Assembly (NCBI GenBank): GCA_016124455.1
Contig: WGNQ01000008.1
Location: forward strand, 1-64,000
Direction of reading: 5' to 3'
From: Sideroxydans sp.
GTDB lineage: Bacteria; Pseudomonadota; Gammaproteobacteria; Burkholderiales; Gallionellaceae
DNA: 64,000 nt
The notes below the pieces were generated by a model, which saw nothing but the letters and a program-made list of their open reading frames with translations, was not told the DNA's origin and did not search any database. This document shows, one piece after another, positions 9,434-19,483 of this stretch. The position numbers and the translations under genes are program-made. The stretch's first letter is position 1; every line of letters begins with the position of its first letter.

Positions 9434-10270
9434 TCATTCGTCAAACAGGCGTACCAGCCCGTCCAGCCCGACGAAGTTGAATGCATAGTTGGCCTGCGCG
9501 CGCACCACCGGTTTGGCGTGGTAGGCGATGCTTACGCCGGCCTGCGCCATCATTTTCAGGTCGTTGGCGCCGTCGCCCATGGCGATTACCTGTTCCGGGC
9601 GCAGTTCGAGTTCGTTGCGCACATGCACCAGCCATTCCGCCTTGCCTTGCGCGTCGAGTATGTGGCCCAGCACCTTGCCGGTGAGCTTGCCGCCGACGAT
9701 TTCCAGCGTGTTGGCGTGGGCAAAATCCAGGCCCAGGCGTTGCTGCAGCCGTTCGGTAAAGTATACGAAACCGCCGGAGACCAGCAGCGTCCTGACGCCG
9801 TGCCTGTTCAGTGCGGCCAGCATGTTTTCCGCGCCGGGGTTGAGCTGCAGGCGCTCGTCGTACACGCGCTGCAACGCGCTTTCTTCGAGCCCCTCCAGCA
9901 AGGCCACGCGGCGGCGCAGGCTTTCGGCGAAATCGATCTCGCCACGCATCGCGGCTTCGGTGATTGCGGCAACCTGCGGCTTGAGCTGGTACATGTCGGC
10001 GATCTCGTCGATGCACTCGATGGAAATCAGTGTCGAATCCATATCCATGACCAGCAGGCCGAAGTCGGACAAGTGCTGCCCCGCGCGCACGTAACCGTAG
10101 TCGAGCTGGTGTTCGTAACAGTAGCTCGCCACATCGCCGTGCTGTTTGGCTTCGCGCAGCCGGTATGCATGTTCGGCGATCTGTTCGACGCGCGAAGCGA
10201 GCGCGAGGCTGGCCAGGCGGTCGAGGTGGGCGGCGGGAATGTCGTGTACTGCCTGGATGATCAGGTTCAT
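9434..10270 (-). CDS. serB: Phosphoserine phosphatase SerB
   Basis: A 278-residue HAD-superfamily enzyme catalysing the last step of serine synthesis. The nucleophile motif DMDST (D76, D78) is clear, followed by the SGGF motif with the helper serine and a GDGANDLKMM Mg-binding motif. The N-terminal 70 residues form an ACT-like regulatory region, as in E. coli SerB. Its ATG overlaps the mfd stop (ATGA at 10267-10270), which implies translational coupling with mfd. Confidence 0.95.
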   Translation of the reverse strand: MNLIIQAVHDIPAAHLDRLASLALASRVEQIAEHAYRLREAKQHGDVASYCYEHQLDYGYVRAGQHLSDFGLLVMDMDSTLISIECIDEIADMYQLKPQVAAITEAAMRGEIDFAESLRRRVALLEGLEESALQRVYDERLQLNPGAENMLAALNRHGVRTLLVSGGFVYFTERLQQRLGLDFAHANTLEIVGGKLTGKVLGHILDAQGKAEWLVHVRNELELRPEQVIAMGDGANDLKMMAQAGVSIAYHAKPVVRAQANYAFNFVGLDGLVRLFDE

Positions 10271-13200
10271 GAGTTCAGTTCGTTAAAGAAGTTCTTGATG
10301 GCCAGCACGCGCTGGTTGAGGTCGCCGTATTTTAATTCAATTCGCAACTTGTCCTGTCCCGCCATTTTGATATGACGCCTGGTCTGGATCAGGGTGATGA
10401 TTTTCATCGGGTCGATCGGCGGGTTGGGCACGAACTGGATCTGGATCGCTTCCGAAGATGCGTCCAGTTTGGCGATGCCCAGCGGCTTGGCGAGGATGCG
10501 CAGGCGGTGGCTGTCGAGCAGCGCCTGCGCGGGCTGCGGCAGCAGGCCGAAACGGTCGATGAGTTCCTGGTGCATGTCGTCGAGTTCTTCGAGCGTGGCG
10601 CAGTTGGCCAGGCGTTTATACAGCACCAGACGCTGGTGGATGTCGCCGCAATAGTCGTCCGGCAGCAGTGCGGGCGTATGCAGGTTGATCTCGGTGGTCA
10701 CGCCGAGCGGGTGCGCCATGTCGGGTTCCTTGCCCTGGCGCAGCGAAGTAATCGCGGCGGACAGCATGTCGTTGTACAGGCTGAAGCCGATCTCCTGCAT
10801 TTCGCCGCTCTGCGATTCGCCGAGCACTTCGCCGGCGCCGCGGATTTCCAGGTCGTGCATGGCGAGATAGAAGCCGCTGCCGAGCTGCTCCATTGCCTGG
10901 ATCGCTTCCAGTCGCTTCCTGGCCTGCGCGGTGAGCCCTTCCAGGCTGTCCACCAGCAGGTAGGCATAAGCCTGGTGGTGAGAGCGCCCGACGCGGCCGC
11001 GCAGCTGGTGCAGTTGGGCCAGGCCGAAGCGGTCGGCGCGGTTCATGATGATGGTATTGGCGGTCGGCACGTCGATGCCGGTCTCGATGATGGTGGAGCA
11101 CAACAGCACGTTGAAGCGCTGGTGGGTGAAGTCGCGCATCACCGATTCCAGCTCGCGTTCGCCCATCTGGCCGTGCGCGACGCGGATGCGCGCTTCGGGC
11201 AGCAGCGTTTCGAGTTTCTCCAGCATGTTGGCGATGGTGTCGACCTCGTTGTGCAGGAAATACACCTGGCCGCCGCGCTTGAGTTCGCGCAACACGGCTT
11301 CGCGGATCACACCCTGGCTGTAGTTGCTGACGAAGGTCTTGATCGACAGCCGGCGCTGCGGCGCGGTGGCGATCACCGAGAAGTCGCGCAGGCCTTCCAG
11401 CGACATCGCCAGTGTGCGCGGGATCGGCGTGGCGGTGAGTGTGAGTACGTCCACTTCGGCGCGCAGCGCCTTGAGCTTTTCCTTCTGCTGCACGCCGAAG
11501 CGGTGCTCTTCGTCGATGATGACCAGGCCGAGGTTGTTGAACTTCACGTCCTTCTGGATCAGCTTGTGTGTGCCGATGATGATGTCGAGCTTGCCATCGG
11601 CCATGTCTTTCAGTGCCTGGGTGGTCTCCCTGGCGGAACGGAAGCGCGACAGTTCCGCGATCTTCACCGGGAAATCGGCGAAGCGGTTGGAAAAATTCTG
11701 GAAGTGCTGTTCGGTGAGCAGCGTAGTCGGCACCAGCACCGCTACCTGCTTGCCATCCATTACCGCCACGAAAGCGGCGCGCAATGCGACCTCGGTCTTG
11801 CCGAAGCCGACATCGCCGCAGATCAGCCGATCCATCGGCTTGCCGGACTGCAGGTCGAGGATGGTGGCCTCGATGGCCGCAGCCTGGTCGGCCGTTTCCT
11901 CGAAACCGAAGCCTGCCGTGAACGCTTCGTAATCGTGGTAGTTCAGTTTGAACGCATGGCCCTTGCGTACCGCGCGCTGGGCATACAGGTTCAGCAGCTC
12001 GGCAGCGGTGTCGCGTACCTGCTGCATGGCGCGGCGCTTGGCTTTGTCCCATGCACCGGAACCGAGCTTGTGCAGCGGTGCAGCTTCCGGCGCGCCGCCG
12101 CTGTAGCGGCTGATGACGTGCAGTTGCGACACCGGCACGTAGAGTTTGCCTTCCTCGGCGTACTCCAGCAGCAGGAACTCGTTCTCGCCTTCGCCGAGGT
12201 CGAGATTGACCAGGCCGCGGTAGCGCGCGATGCCATGCTGTTCGTGTACCACCGGGTCGCCCGGTTTGAGCTCGGACAGGTCGCGCAGCATGCCCTCGAC
12301 ATTGCTTTTCTTCGCCGCGCGTATGGCGCGGCTGCGCGCCTGTGCGGCATACAGCTCGCTCTCGGTCACGATGGCGAGTTGCTCGTCCTGCAGCAGGAAG
12401 CCGTCCTGTACCAGCGCGACGCACAGCATGAACGGGTCTGTGGCGGCGAGGAAATCGGCATAGCTGTCGCACGATGCCGGCTTCAATCCGTATTCGTTCA
12501 GGTAGCCGGAAATGATTTCGCGCCGCCCGAGGCTGTCGGCGAGCAGCAGCACACGGCCCGGGTAGGCTTGCAGGAAGTCCTGGAATGCCTGGGTGGGAAC
12601 CTCGGCGCGGCGGTTGACCGCGATGTCCGGTATCGGTGCGGTGGCACAGGCGGTGAGCGAGCTGCCCTCGGTTTGCTGGGCGACGATGTCGAGGCGTGCG
12701 AAATCCCTGGTGCGGATGAAAAACTGTTCCGCATCCAGAAACAGTTCCTTCGGTTCCAGCAAGGGGCGCTGCGGGTCGCCCCGGAGCAGGTTGTGGCGCG
12801 AGGCGGCATCCTTGGTGAAGCCGGCGATGGCATCGTCGATTTCATGATGCAGGCACAGCGTGGCATCGGCCGGCAGGTAGTCGAACAGGGTGGCCGTCCT
12901 GTCGAAGAACAGCGGCAGGTAGTATTCGATGCCGGCAGGGGCGATGCCTTTGCTCACATCCTTGTAGATGCCGGCCTTGGATGGATCGCCTTCGAAGCGT
13001 GCGCGGAAATTCTGGCGGAAGCTGGCCTGGCCTTTCTCATCCAGCGGGAATTCGCGTGCCGGCAGCAGGCGGATTTCCTGCACCGGGTAGATGGTGCGCT
13101 GGGTATCGACATCGAAGGTGGCGATGGTTTCGATCTCGTTGTCGAACAGGTCGATGCGGTAGGGAACCGGGCTGCCCATCGGGAACAGGTCGATCAGTCC

Positions 13201-13707
13201 GCCGCGCACGCAGTATTCGCCCGGGGTAAGCACCTGCTGCACGTGGCTGTAGCCGGCCAGCGTGAGTTGCTCGCGCAGTTTGTCGACATCCAGCCGGTCA
13301 CCGCGTTTGACGAAAAAAGTGAACGCAGCCAGATATTCCAACGGCGGCAACGGATACAGCGCGGTGGTGATCGGCACCACCACTACGTCGCATGCGTTGC
13401 TGCGGATATGGTGCAGTGTGGCGAGCCGTTCCGATACCAGGTCCTGGTGCGGCGAGAAATGGTCGTAGGGCAGCGTTTCCCAGTCCGGCAACAGATGTAC
13501 GCGCAATGCCGGGCCGAAGAACGGAATTTCCTCGACCAGGCGTTGCGCGTCGAGCGCATTGGCTGCGATCACCACCAGCGGCGCTTTTTCCCGGGCGAGT
13601 TGTGCCAGCGCCAGCGCATCGGACGAACCGTGCAACCGAGTGTAGCGCGGGCGGGAGTGACGGGATGAGAGCAACATCATGGGGTGAGGCTGAATCAAAG
13701 GCGGCAT
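10267..13707 (-). CDS. mfd: Mfd transcription-repair coupling factor
   Basis: A 1146-residue translocase that removes stalled RNA polymerase and recruits UvrA. It has a UvrB-like N-terminal module, a CarD-like RNA-polymerase-interacting domain near residues 470-560 (LKPGDPVVHEQHGIARYRG), an SF2 motor with Walker A (GDVGFGKTEVA) and Walker B (IIDEEHRFG), and a C-terminal TRCF domain. The length matches E. coli Mfd (1148). The start could also be at the double Met, codons 10-11. The opposite strand carries a very long open frame with no family resemblance. Confidence 0.97.
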   Translation of the reverse strand: MPPLIQPHPMMLLSSRHSRPRYTRLHGSSDALALAQLAREKAPLVVIAANALDAQRLVEEIPFFGPALRVHLLPDWETLPYDHFSPHQDLVSERLATLHHIRSNACDVVVVPITTALYPLPPLEYLAAFTFFVKRGDRLDVDKLREQLTLAGYSHVQQVLTPGEYCVRGGLIDLFPMGSPVPYRIDLFDNEIETIATFDVDTQRTIYPVQEIRLLPAREFPLDEKGQASFRQNFRARFEGDPSKAGIYKDVSKGIAPAGIEYYLPLFFDRTATLFDYLPADATLCLHHEIDDAIAGFTKDAASRHNLLRGDPQRPLLEPKELFLDAEQFFIRTRDFARLDIVAQQTEGSSLTACATAPIPDIAVNRRAEVPTQAFQDFLQAYPGRVLLLADSLGRREIISGYLNEYGLKPASCDSYADFLAATDPFMLCVALVQDGFLLQDEQLAIVTESELYAAQARSRAIRAAKKSNVEGMLRDLSELKPGDPVVHEQHGIARYRGLVNLDLGEGENEFLLLEYAEEGKLYVPVSQLHVISRYSGGAPEAAPLHKLGSGAWDKAKRRAMQQVRDTAAELLNLYAQRAVRKGHAFKLNYHDYEAFTAGFGFEETADQAAAIEATILDLQSGKPMDRLICGDVGFGKTEVALRAAFVAVMDGKQVAVLVPTTLLTEQHFQNFSNRFADFPVKIAELSRFRSARETTQALKDMADGKLDIIIGTHKLIQKDVKFNNLGLVIIDEEHRFGVQQKEKLKALRAEVDVLTLTATPIPRTLAMSLEGLRDFSVIATAPQRRLSIKTFVSNYSQGVIREAVLRELKRGGQVYFLHNEVDTIANMLEKLETLLPEARIRVAHGQMGERELESVMRDFTHQRFNVLLCSTIIETGIDVPTANTIIMNRADRFGLAQLHQLRGRVGRSHHQAYAYLLVDSLEGLTAQARKRLEAIQAMEQLGSGFYLAMHDLEIRGAGEVLGESQSGEMQEIGFSLYNDMLSAAITSLRQGKEPDMAHPLGVTTEINLHTPALLPDDYCGDIHQRLVLYKRLANCATLEELDDMHQELIDRFGLLPQPAQALLDSHRLRILAKPLGIAKLDASSEAIQIQFVPNPPIDPMKIITLIQTRRHIKMAGQDKLRIELKYGDLNQRVLAIKNFFNELNS

Positions 13708-13871
13708 TATACTATCGACGACATGCTGTGCGATGCGGCTGTGTTACTGTTTGCGGGAAACAGAAGCAGAAATTTGCCGGCTATCGACTGGGTGCTTTGC
13801 GCTATGATTCCTGTCGTCGTTTCCTGTTTATGCTGTGCCGCCAGAGTGGCCGGCAGTTTGGAAGGAGCGAA

Positions 13872-16367
13872 ATGGACAGTCTCCGGCTTCGCCAGTTGCG
13901 GCGAAATATCAAGTTGCTCATGCTCGCCTGGAGCATGGTCGTGGCTGTTTCCCTGTCCTGGAACCTGTACCAGCATTCACATGAGTTTAGGGACACGCTG
14001 CATGTTGAGGGTGAAGCCATCCACCTGATGGATATGGAATATCGCAACTGGATTATCCATAGCGGCGGGGTGTATGTGCCGATCAGTGCCAAAACGCCAC
14101 CCAGTCCCTGGCTGAGCCAGGTTCCCGAGCGGGATGTCACCACGCCATCAGGCAAAAAATTGACCTTGTTGAATTCCTCCTATGTGATGCGTCTGGTTCA
14201 CGAGGGGATGGATTACAGCGACAGCATGTTGCGCGGCCATATTGCGAGCCTCAGGCCGATCAATCCGGCCAACGCGGCAGATCCGTGGGAGGCGCGGGCA
14301 CTCAAGGCGTTTGAACAAGGGGAAAAGGAGGTATCGTCAGTCGATGTATTGCCGGATGGTCATACCTATTTCCGCTATATGAAGCCGATGATTACTGAGC
14401 AGGATTGCCTGAAATGCCATGCGCAATACGGCGACAAGCTGGGTGACATCCGGGGCGGCGTCAGCATCTCGATACCTATTGATGTCCGGCTGGTCGAGCA
14501 GCATAAGGAAAGCAATGCGATGATTTTGGGGCACGGGGTAATCTGGGTGATTGGTTTCCTCGGCTTGTACCTGGGGGGCAGGCACCAGCAGCAGGCCTTG
14601 CGCGCAGTCGAGAAAAGCGAGGCGGAAGTCAGCCTGCTGACGAATTCGATTGCTCACGCCATCTACGGGTTGAATGAGGAAGGCTGCTGCAACTTCGCGA
14701 ATGCGGCCTGTGTAAAAGCGCTGGGCTATGCTGATGAGTCGGAACTGCTGGGTAAACAGATGCACGCTTTGATGCATCATTCAAAAGCCGATGGCTCCAG
14801 TCACGCCTATGAGGCCTGCCCGACTTTCTTGACCATCAGAGAGGGTCGTGCCATACATGTGGACGAAGAGACCTTGTGGCGGAAAGATGGCAGCGCGTTT
14901 TCGGCGGAGTACTGGTCGTACCCGGTGGTGCGAAACGGACGGGTACATGGTGCCGTGGTGACTTTCCTTGATCTTACGGAACAAAAGCAGGTGGAATCTG
15001 CGCTTAAGCACTCCCGTCAGTTGCTGGATTCCGTCGTGGAAAATATGCCGGCGATGATCTTCCTCAAGGATGCCAGGGAGTTGCGCTTCGAGCTGTTTAA
15101 TCGGGCAGGTGAACGATTGCTTGGATATTCGCGCGGCGATCTGCTGGGCAAGAATGATCATGATTTATTTCCGAAAAATCAGGCAGACTCTTATGCGAAA
15201 AATGATCGTGCGGTGTTGACGGCGCATGCGCCGCTCGAAATTTTCGAGGAACCGATCAAGGCAGCGGACGGCAGTGAAAAGTGGTTGTACACCCTCAAGG
15301 TCGGCTTGTATGGCGATGATGGCCAGCCGTCGCACCTGCTCGGCATCTCGGTTGATATTACCGAACGCAAACGGGCCGAGGATGAGTTGCGGGCAAGTGA
15401 AGAGAGGTTGGCCGAGGCGCAGCGCATGGCACATCTGGGTAACTGGCAGCTCGATCTGCAGAGTAAGGAATTGAAGTGGTCGGATGAAATTTACCGCATC
15501 TTCGAAATTGACCCGCAGCAATTCATGGCCACCTATGAGGCGTTCATGGAGGTTATTCACCCGGAAGACCGGGCGGATGTGGACCTGGCCTATAGCAATT
15601 CATTGAAGAAGCGGTTGCCGTACGAGATCGAGCACCGACTGCTGATGAAGGATGGCCGGGTCAAATATGTGCTGGAAAAGGGCGAAACGACCTATGACGA
15701 TAGCGGCAAGCCGCTGCGTTCACTGGGTACGGTGCAGGACGTGACGGTGGTCAAGCAGGCAGAACGTACGTTGCGTGATCAGCACCGGATACTTGAGGGC
15801 GCACTGGAGGGGACGATACATACTGTTTCCATGGCAGTGGAGGTGCGTGATCCCTACACTGCCGGGCATCAGCGCCGCGTGGCCGAATTGGCCTGTGCGA
15901 TCGCCGGGGAAATGGGGCTGGAGGAAGAGCGCATCAAAGGCATCCGCATGGGGGCGATCATTCACGATATCGGCAAAATCGGCATACCGGCAGAAATTCT
16001 CAGCAAGCCGTCCCGGCTCAGCGCGATAGAGCTCCAGATTATCAGGCAACACCCCGAAATCGGCTTCAACATCCTGAAAGATGTGCGCTTCCCCTGGCCG
16101 GTGGCCGAAATTGCGCATCAGCATCACGAGCGCATGGACGGTTCCGGCTATCCGCAGGGGCTCAAGGGTGACGCGATTTGCCTTGAGGCCAGGATAGTTG
16201 CTGTGGCGGACGTGGTGGAGGCCATGTCTTCACATCGACCATACCGCCCTGCCGTGGGCCTTGAGGCGGCTCTGGATGAGATCGTCCAGAAAAGGGGGGC
16301 ATATTATGACGCGCAGGTTGTCGATGCCTGTTGCAAGGTGCTGGCCGCAGGATTCAGTTTTGCATGA
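13872..16367 (+). CDS. Membrane sensor: haem-motif DUF3365 domain, three PAS domains, HD-GYP phosphodiesterase
   Basis: An 831-residue multidomain protein, probably a c-di-GMP phosphodiesterase controlled by a periplasmic sensor. Membrane segments lie near residues 13-31 and 218-236. They flank a DUF3365/Tll0287-like domain that ends in a CxxCH haem-binding motif (C179, C182, H183). Three PAS domains follow at roughly 250-370, 385-500 and 515-630. The HD-GYP domain (about 640-831) has HDIGK from residue 698 and the HHERMDGSGYP motif. The ATG at 13872 has an AAGGAG site; longer in-frame readings overlap mfd. The true signal (redox, NO or O2) is unknown. Confidence 0.9.
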   Translation: MDSLRLRQLRRNIKLLMLAWSMVVAVSLSWNLYQHSHEFRDTLHVEGEAIHLMDMEYRNWIIHSGGVYVPISAKTPPSPWLSQVPERDVTTPSGKKLTLLNSSYVMRLVHEGMDYSDSMLRGHIASLRPINPANAADPWEARALKAFEQGEKEVSSVDVLPDGHTYFRYMKPMITEQDCLKCHAQYGDKLGDIRGGVSISIPIDVRLVEQHKESNAMILGHGVIWVIGFLGLYLGGRHQQQALRAVEKSEAEVSLLTNSIAHAIYGLNEEGCCNFANAACVKALGYADESELLGKQMHALMHHSKADGSSHAYEACPTFLTIREGRAIHVDEETLWRKDGSAFSAEYWSYPVVRNGRVHGAVVTFLDLTEQKQVESALKHSRQLLDSVVENMPAMIFLKDARELRFELFNRAGERLLGYSRGDLLGKNDHDLFPKNQADSYAKNDRAVLTAHAPLEIFEEPIKAADGSEKWLYTLKVGLYGDDGQPSHLLGISVDITERKRAEDELRASEERLAEAQRMAHLGNWQLDLQSKELKWSDEIYRIFEIDPQQFMATYEAFMEVIHPEDRADVDLAYSNSLKKRLPYEIEHRLLMKDGRVKYVLEKGETTYDDSGKPLRSLGTVQDVTVVKQAERTLRDQHRILEGALEGTIHTVSMAVEVRDPYTAGHQRRVAELACAIAGEMGLEEERIKGIRMGAIIHDIGKIGIPAEILSKPSRLSAIELQIIRQHPEIGFNILKDVRFPWPVAEIAHQHHERMDGSGYPQGLKGDAICLEARIVAVADVVEAMSSHRPYRPAVGLEAALDEIVQKRGAYYDAQVVDACCKVLAAGFSFA

Positions 16368-16417
16368 GGCGGCCCGTAACGCTGCATTCAGGAGGGGGAT
16401 TTTGGTAAACTCTCCGC

Positions 16418-17107
16418 ATGTCAGAATTCTACGCATTGGTACCCGCCGCCGGTTCCGGTTCCCGCATGGGCGGCGAGCTGCCCAAACAGTACCTGCCGCT
16501 GGCCGGAGTGCCGATGATTCATCATGCGCTGGCCAGGTTGTGCGATTGCGCCGACATCGATACCGTATTCGTGGTGCTGGCACCCGACGACGGATTCTTT
16601 GCACGGTATGACTGGCGCATGTTCGGCGACAAACTGCAGCCGCTGTACTGCGGCGGGGCAACGCGTGCGGAAAGCGTGCTCAACGGCCTGATGGCGGCGG
16701 AACTGGAGCCGGACGACTGGGTGCTGGTACATGATGCGGCGCGGCCTTGCCTGGGTGAGGCGCAGCTGGCGAAACTGATCGACGAACTGCGCGACGACGA
16801 GGTGGGCGGCATCCTGGCGGTGCCGGTGGCGGATACGCTGAAGCGCGGCGATGGGGCGGGGCGCATTACGATCACCGAGCCGCGCGATGGTCTGTGGCAG
16901 GCGCAGACGCCGCAGATGTTCCGCACCGGGCTGCTGTTGCAGGCATTGCAGACCGCGCCTGATGTGACCGACGAAGCGTCGGCGGTCGAATCGCTGGGAC
17001 TGCATCCGAAACTGGTGGCGAGCGCATCGACCAATTTCAAGGTGACTTATTCGCAGGACATGCAACTGGCCGAATTGCTGCTGCGCGAAAGACAGGGTGA
17101 AGCATGA
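16418..17107 (+). CDS. ispD: IspD 2-C-methyl-D-erythritol 4-phosphate cytidylyltransferase
   Basis: A 229-residue enzyme of the MEP isoprenoid pathway that makes CDP-methylerythritol. The N-terminal nucleotide-binding motif [17 protein letters not shown] and the family motifs [10 protein letters not shown] and QAQTPQMF are present. The stop overlaps the ispF start (ATGA), the common ispD-ispF arrangement. Confidence 0.96.
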   Translation: MSEFYALVPAAGSGSRMGGELPKQYLPLAGVPMIHHALARLCDCADIDTVFVVLAPDDGFFARYDWRMFGDKLQPLYCGGATRAESVLNGLMAAELEPDDWVLVHDAARPCLGEAQLAKLIDELRDDEVGGILAVPVADTLKRGDGAGRITITEPRDGLWQAQTPQMFRTGLLLQALQTAPDVTDEASAVESLGLHPKLVASASTNFKVTYSQDMQLAELLLRERQGEA

Positions 17108-17577
17108 GAGTGGGGCAGGGATTCGACGTCCACCAGCTGGTCGAGGGGCGCAAACTGATTATCGGCGGGGTGGATATTCCTTATGGCAAGGGACTGCTTG
17201 GCCATTCCGATGCGGACGTGCTGCTGCACGCAGTCTGTGACGCGTTGCTGGGCGCGGCGGCGCTGGGCGACATCGGCCGCCATTTCTCGGACAGCGACGC
17301 CAAATACAAGAATGTCGATAGCCGCCTGTTGTTGCGCGAAGTGGCGCGCATGGTGGCGAACGAAGGCTTCCACATCGGCAATGTCGATGCCACCATCATT
17401 GCGCAAGCGCCGAAAATGGCGCCGCACATAGCGCAGATGGTGCAGAACATCGCTGCCGACCTCGGCATCGCCATGAACGCGGTAAACGTGAAGGCAACCA
17501 CCACCGAACAGCTGGGTTACACCGGGCGCGGCGAGGGCATCGCGGCGCAGGCGGTAGCGTTGCTGCTGGTTTCCTGA
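17104..17577 (+). CDS. ispF: IspF 2-C-methyl-D-erythritol 2,4-cyclodiphosphate synthase
   Basis: A 157-residue MEP-pathway enzyme that cyclises CDP-methylerythritol phosphate with loss of CMP. The zinc-site motif GFDVHQL and the segments [11 protein letters not shown] and [20 protein letters not shown] are diagnostic. It overlaps ispD by 4 bases, and its stop overlaps the tsaB ATG (TGATG), so isoprenoid and tRNA-modification genes share an operon. Confidence 0.97.
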   Translation: MRVGQGFDVHQLVEGRKLIIGGVDIPYGKGLLGHSDADVLLHAVCDALLGAAALGDIGRHFSDSDAKYKNVDSRLLLREVARMVANEGFHIGNVDATIIAQAPKMAPHIAQMVQNIAADLGIAMNAVNVKATTTEQLGYTGRGEGIAAQAVALLLVS

Positions 17578-18254
17578 TGCGTGTCCTGGCTGTAGAAACC
17601 TCTACCGAATACTGTTCCGTCGCGCTGTGGCAGGAAGGCATGGTGCTCGATCGTTGCGAGCGGGTGGGACAGAAACATTCCGAAGTATTGATGGCAATGC
17701 TGGACGACATGTTGCGGGAGGCCGGCGTGAAACTGGCCGGCATGACGGGCATTGCCTTTGGGGCCGGGCCGGGATCGTTCACCGGCGTGCGCATTGCCTG
17801 CGGTGTGGCGCAGGGCCTGGCGCTGGGGGCGGATTTGCCGGTGCTCGGTGTGTGTACGCTGCAGGCATTGGCGCAGGCTAGCGGGCGCGACAAGGTGGTC
17901 GCCGCGCTGGATGCGCGCATGGCCGAGGTGTACCACGCGGCATATGAGCGGCGCGATGGCGCCTGGTTTGCAGTGAGCGAGCCCAGCCTGTGTTTGCCGC
18001 AGGATGCACCGCTGGTGGCCGGTGGCGGCTGGTTTGGCGCGGGCAGCGGGTTTGTCGCACATGGCGCGCAATTGCGCGAACGCTATGCCGCCAACATTGT
18101 TGATATTGACGAACAAGTTGTGCCGCAGGCCGTGGCTATTGCGCAACTGGCCGCAGCGCAATTTGCTGCCGGGCGGGGAATGGATGCCGCCGAGGCATTG
18201 CCGCTGTACCTGCGCGACAAGGTGGCGCTGAAGACCAGCGAGCGCGGGCAGTGA
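17577..18254 (+). CDS. tsaB: TsaB partner of the tRNA t6A modification complex
   Basis: A 225-residue ASKHA-fold protein that partners TsaD and TsaE in making N6-threonylcarbamoyladenosine in tRNA. The start [17 protein letters not shown] and the GPGSFTGVRI motif are typical. It overlaps ispF before it and rimI after it (GTGA), in the common betaproteobacterial tsaB-rimI-udg order. Confidence 0.95.
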   Translation: MRVLAVETSTEYCSVALWQEGMVLDRCERVGQKHSEVLMAMLDDMLREAGVKLAGMTGIAFGAGPGSFTGVRIACGVAQGLALGADLPVLGVCTLQALAQASGRDKVVAALDARMAEVYHAAYERRDGAWFAVSEPSLCLPQDAPLVAGGGWFGAGSGFVAHGAQLRERYAANIVDIDEQVVPQAVAIAQLAAAQFAAGRGMDAAEALPLYLRDKVALKTSERGQ

Positions 18255-18697
18255 ATCCACTGGTGTTGCGCCCGATGGTGTCCGGGGATATTGAGGCGGT
18301 GATGCGGATCGAGCGCCGTATTTACCCATATCCCTGGACGCAGGGAAATTTCAGCGATGCACTGAACAGCGGCTATCTGTGCCAGGTGGCCGAGCTTGGC
18401 GGAAAGATGATCGGCTACGTGGTGATTATGCCGGCAGTGGATGAAGTGCAACTGCTGAATCTCGGCATCGACGCGGCATATCAGGGCAAGGGGCTGGGTG
18501 GCGCGTTGCTGGAAGAGGCAATGGCGCAGGCACGCGCACAGCAGATGCAACGCATGCTGCTGGAAGTGCGGCCTTCGAATATCGCAGCGCTGGCGCTGTA
18601 CCGCAAACACGGCTTTCGCGAAATCGGTTTGCGGCGCGGCTATTATCCGGCGGACAATGGGCGCGAAGATGCAATGGTGATGGAACGGATATTGTGA
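18251..18697 (+). CDS. rimI: RimI-type ribosomal protein S18 N-acetyltransferase
   Basis: A 148-residue GNAT acetyltransferase with a GTG start at 18251 that overlaps the tsaB stop. The acetyl-CoA loop is QGKGLGGALL, followed by LEVRPSNIAALALYRKHGF and RRGYY, all typical of RimI. It acetylates the N-terminus of S18 in E. coli; in other bacteria the substrate range may be broader. Confidence 0.93.
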   Translation: MNPLVLRPMVSGDIEAVMRIERRIYPYPWTQGNFSDALNSGYLCQVAELGGKMIGYVVIMPAVDEVQLLNLGIDAAYQGKGLGGALLEEAMAQARAQQMQRMLLEVRPSNIAALALYRKHGFREIGLRRGYYPADNGREDAMVMERIL

Positions 18698-19449
18698 ATC
18701 GGGAAGAAGCCATATTGCGGGAACTGAACCTGCACCCGCTGTGGAAAGCACGGGGGCGGCCCGATGTCGTGCACGTGCAGGCCGCTCCGGCGGCCGGGGT
18801 CGTTGTCGTTTCACAGCCCATGCAGACCGCAGAAGTGGCGGTCGCGGAGGCGGCCGTACCGGTGTCGGAGCGCAGCCGCGAACAGCTGATCGGCGGGCTG
18901 GGCTGGGCTGAGCTGAAGGCGCAGGTGCACGATTGCAGCGCATGCAAGCTGCGCGCGGGCTGCACGCAGACAGTATTCGGTGTTGGCGACGAACAGGCGG
19001 ACTGGCTGTTCGTGGGCGAGGGGCCGGGCGCAGATGAAGATGCGCGGGGGGAGCCGTTCGTAGGTCAGGCGGGCAAGCTGCTCGACAACATGCTGCTGGC
19101 GATCAAGCTGAAGCGCGGCAGCAACACTTACATTGCCAATATCGTGAAATGCCGGCCGCCCGGCAATCGCACGCCGGAGCAGGACGAGATCGCGGCCTGC
19201 CTGCCCTATCTGCAACGGCAGATTGCACTGATTCAGCCCAAGGTTATCGTGGCGCTGGGCAAAACCGCCGCCTCTGCATTATTGCAAACGGGCGATACCG
19301 CGCTTGCCAGCCTGCGCGGCAAGGTGCACGATTATCAGGGCATTCCGCTGATCATCACGTATCATCCAGCCTATTTGCTGCGTGCGCCGCTGGAGAAGGC
19401 CAAGACATGGCAGGATTTGTGTTTGGCGGTACAAACGATAGATGTTTAA
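18694..19449 (+). CDS. Family 4 uracil-DNA glycosylase
   Basis: A 251-residue protein with a GTG start at 18694 that overlaps rimI. Residues 1-65 form a variable N-terminus. The C-terminal 185 residues are a family 4/5 uracil-DNA glycosylase: CSACKLRAGC cluster cysteines, the GEGPGADEDARGEPFVGQAG active-site region, later cysteines C152 (IVKCRPPGNR) and C169 (AACLPYL), and the ITYHPAYLLR motif. It removes uracil from DNA and carries a [4Fe-4S] cluster. Confidence 0.93.
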   Translation: MNREEAILRELNLHPLWKARGRPDVVHVQAAPAAGVVVVSQPMQTAEVAVAEAAVPVSERSREQLIGGLGWAELKAQVHDCSACKLRAGCTQTVFGVGDEQADWLFVGEGPGADEDARGEPFVGQAGKLLDNMLLAIKLKRGSNTYIANIVKCRPPGNRTPEQDEIAACLPYLQRQIALIQPKVIVALGKTAASALLQTGDTALASLRGKVHDYQGIPLIITYHPAYLLRAPLEKAKTWQDLCLAVQTIDV

Positions 19450-19483
19450 GCTGGAACCTACAGGAATTCAAGAAGGGCGTGAC

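Noticed and set aside
10372-13668. A 1098-codon open frame on the plus strand, antisense to mfd, with similar long antisense frames over hscA, clpA and the ATM1 exporter
   Set aside because: These frames mirror the codon bias of GC-rich genes on the other strand. Their translations are rich in His/Arg/Gln/Gly low-complexity sequence and show no domain, signal peptide or ribosome-binding logic.
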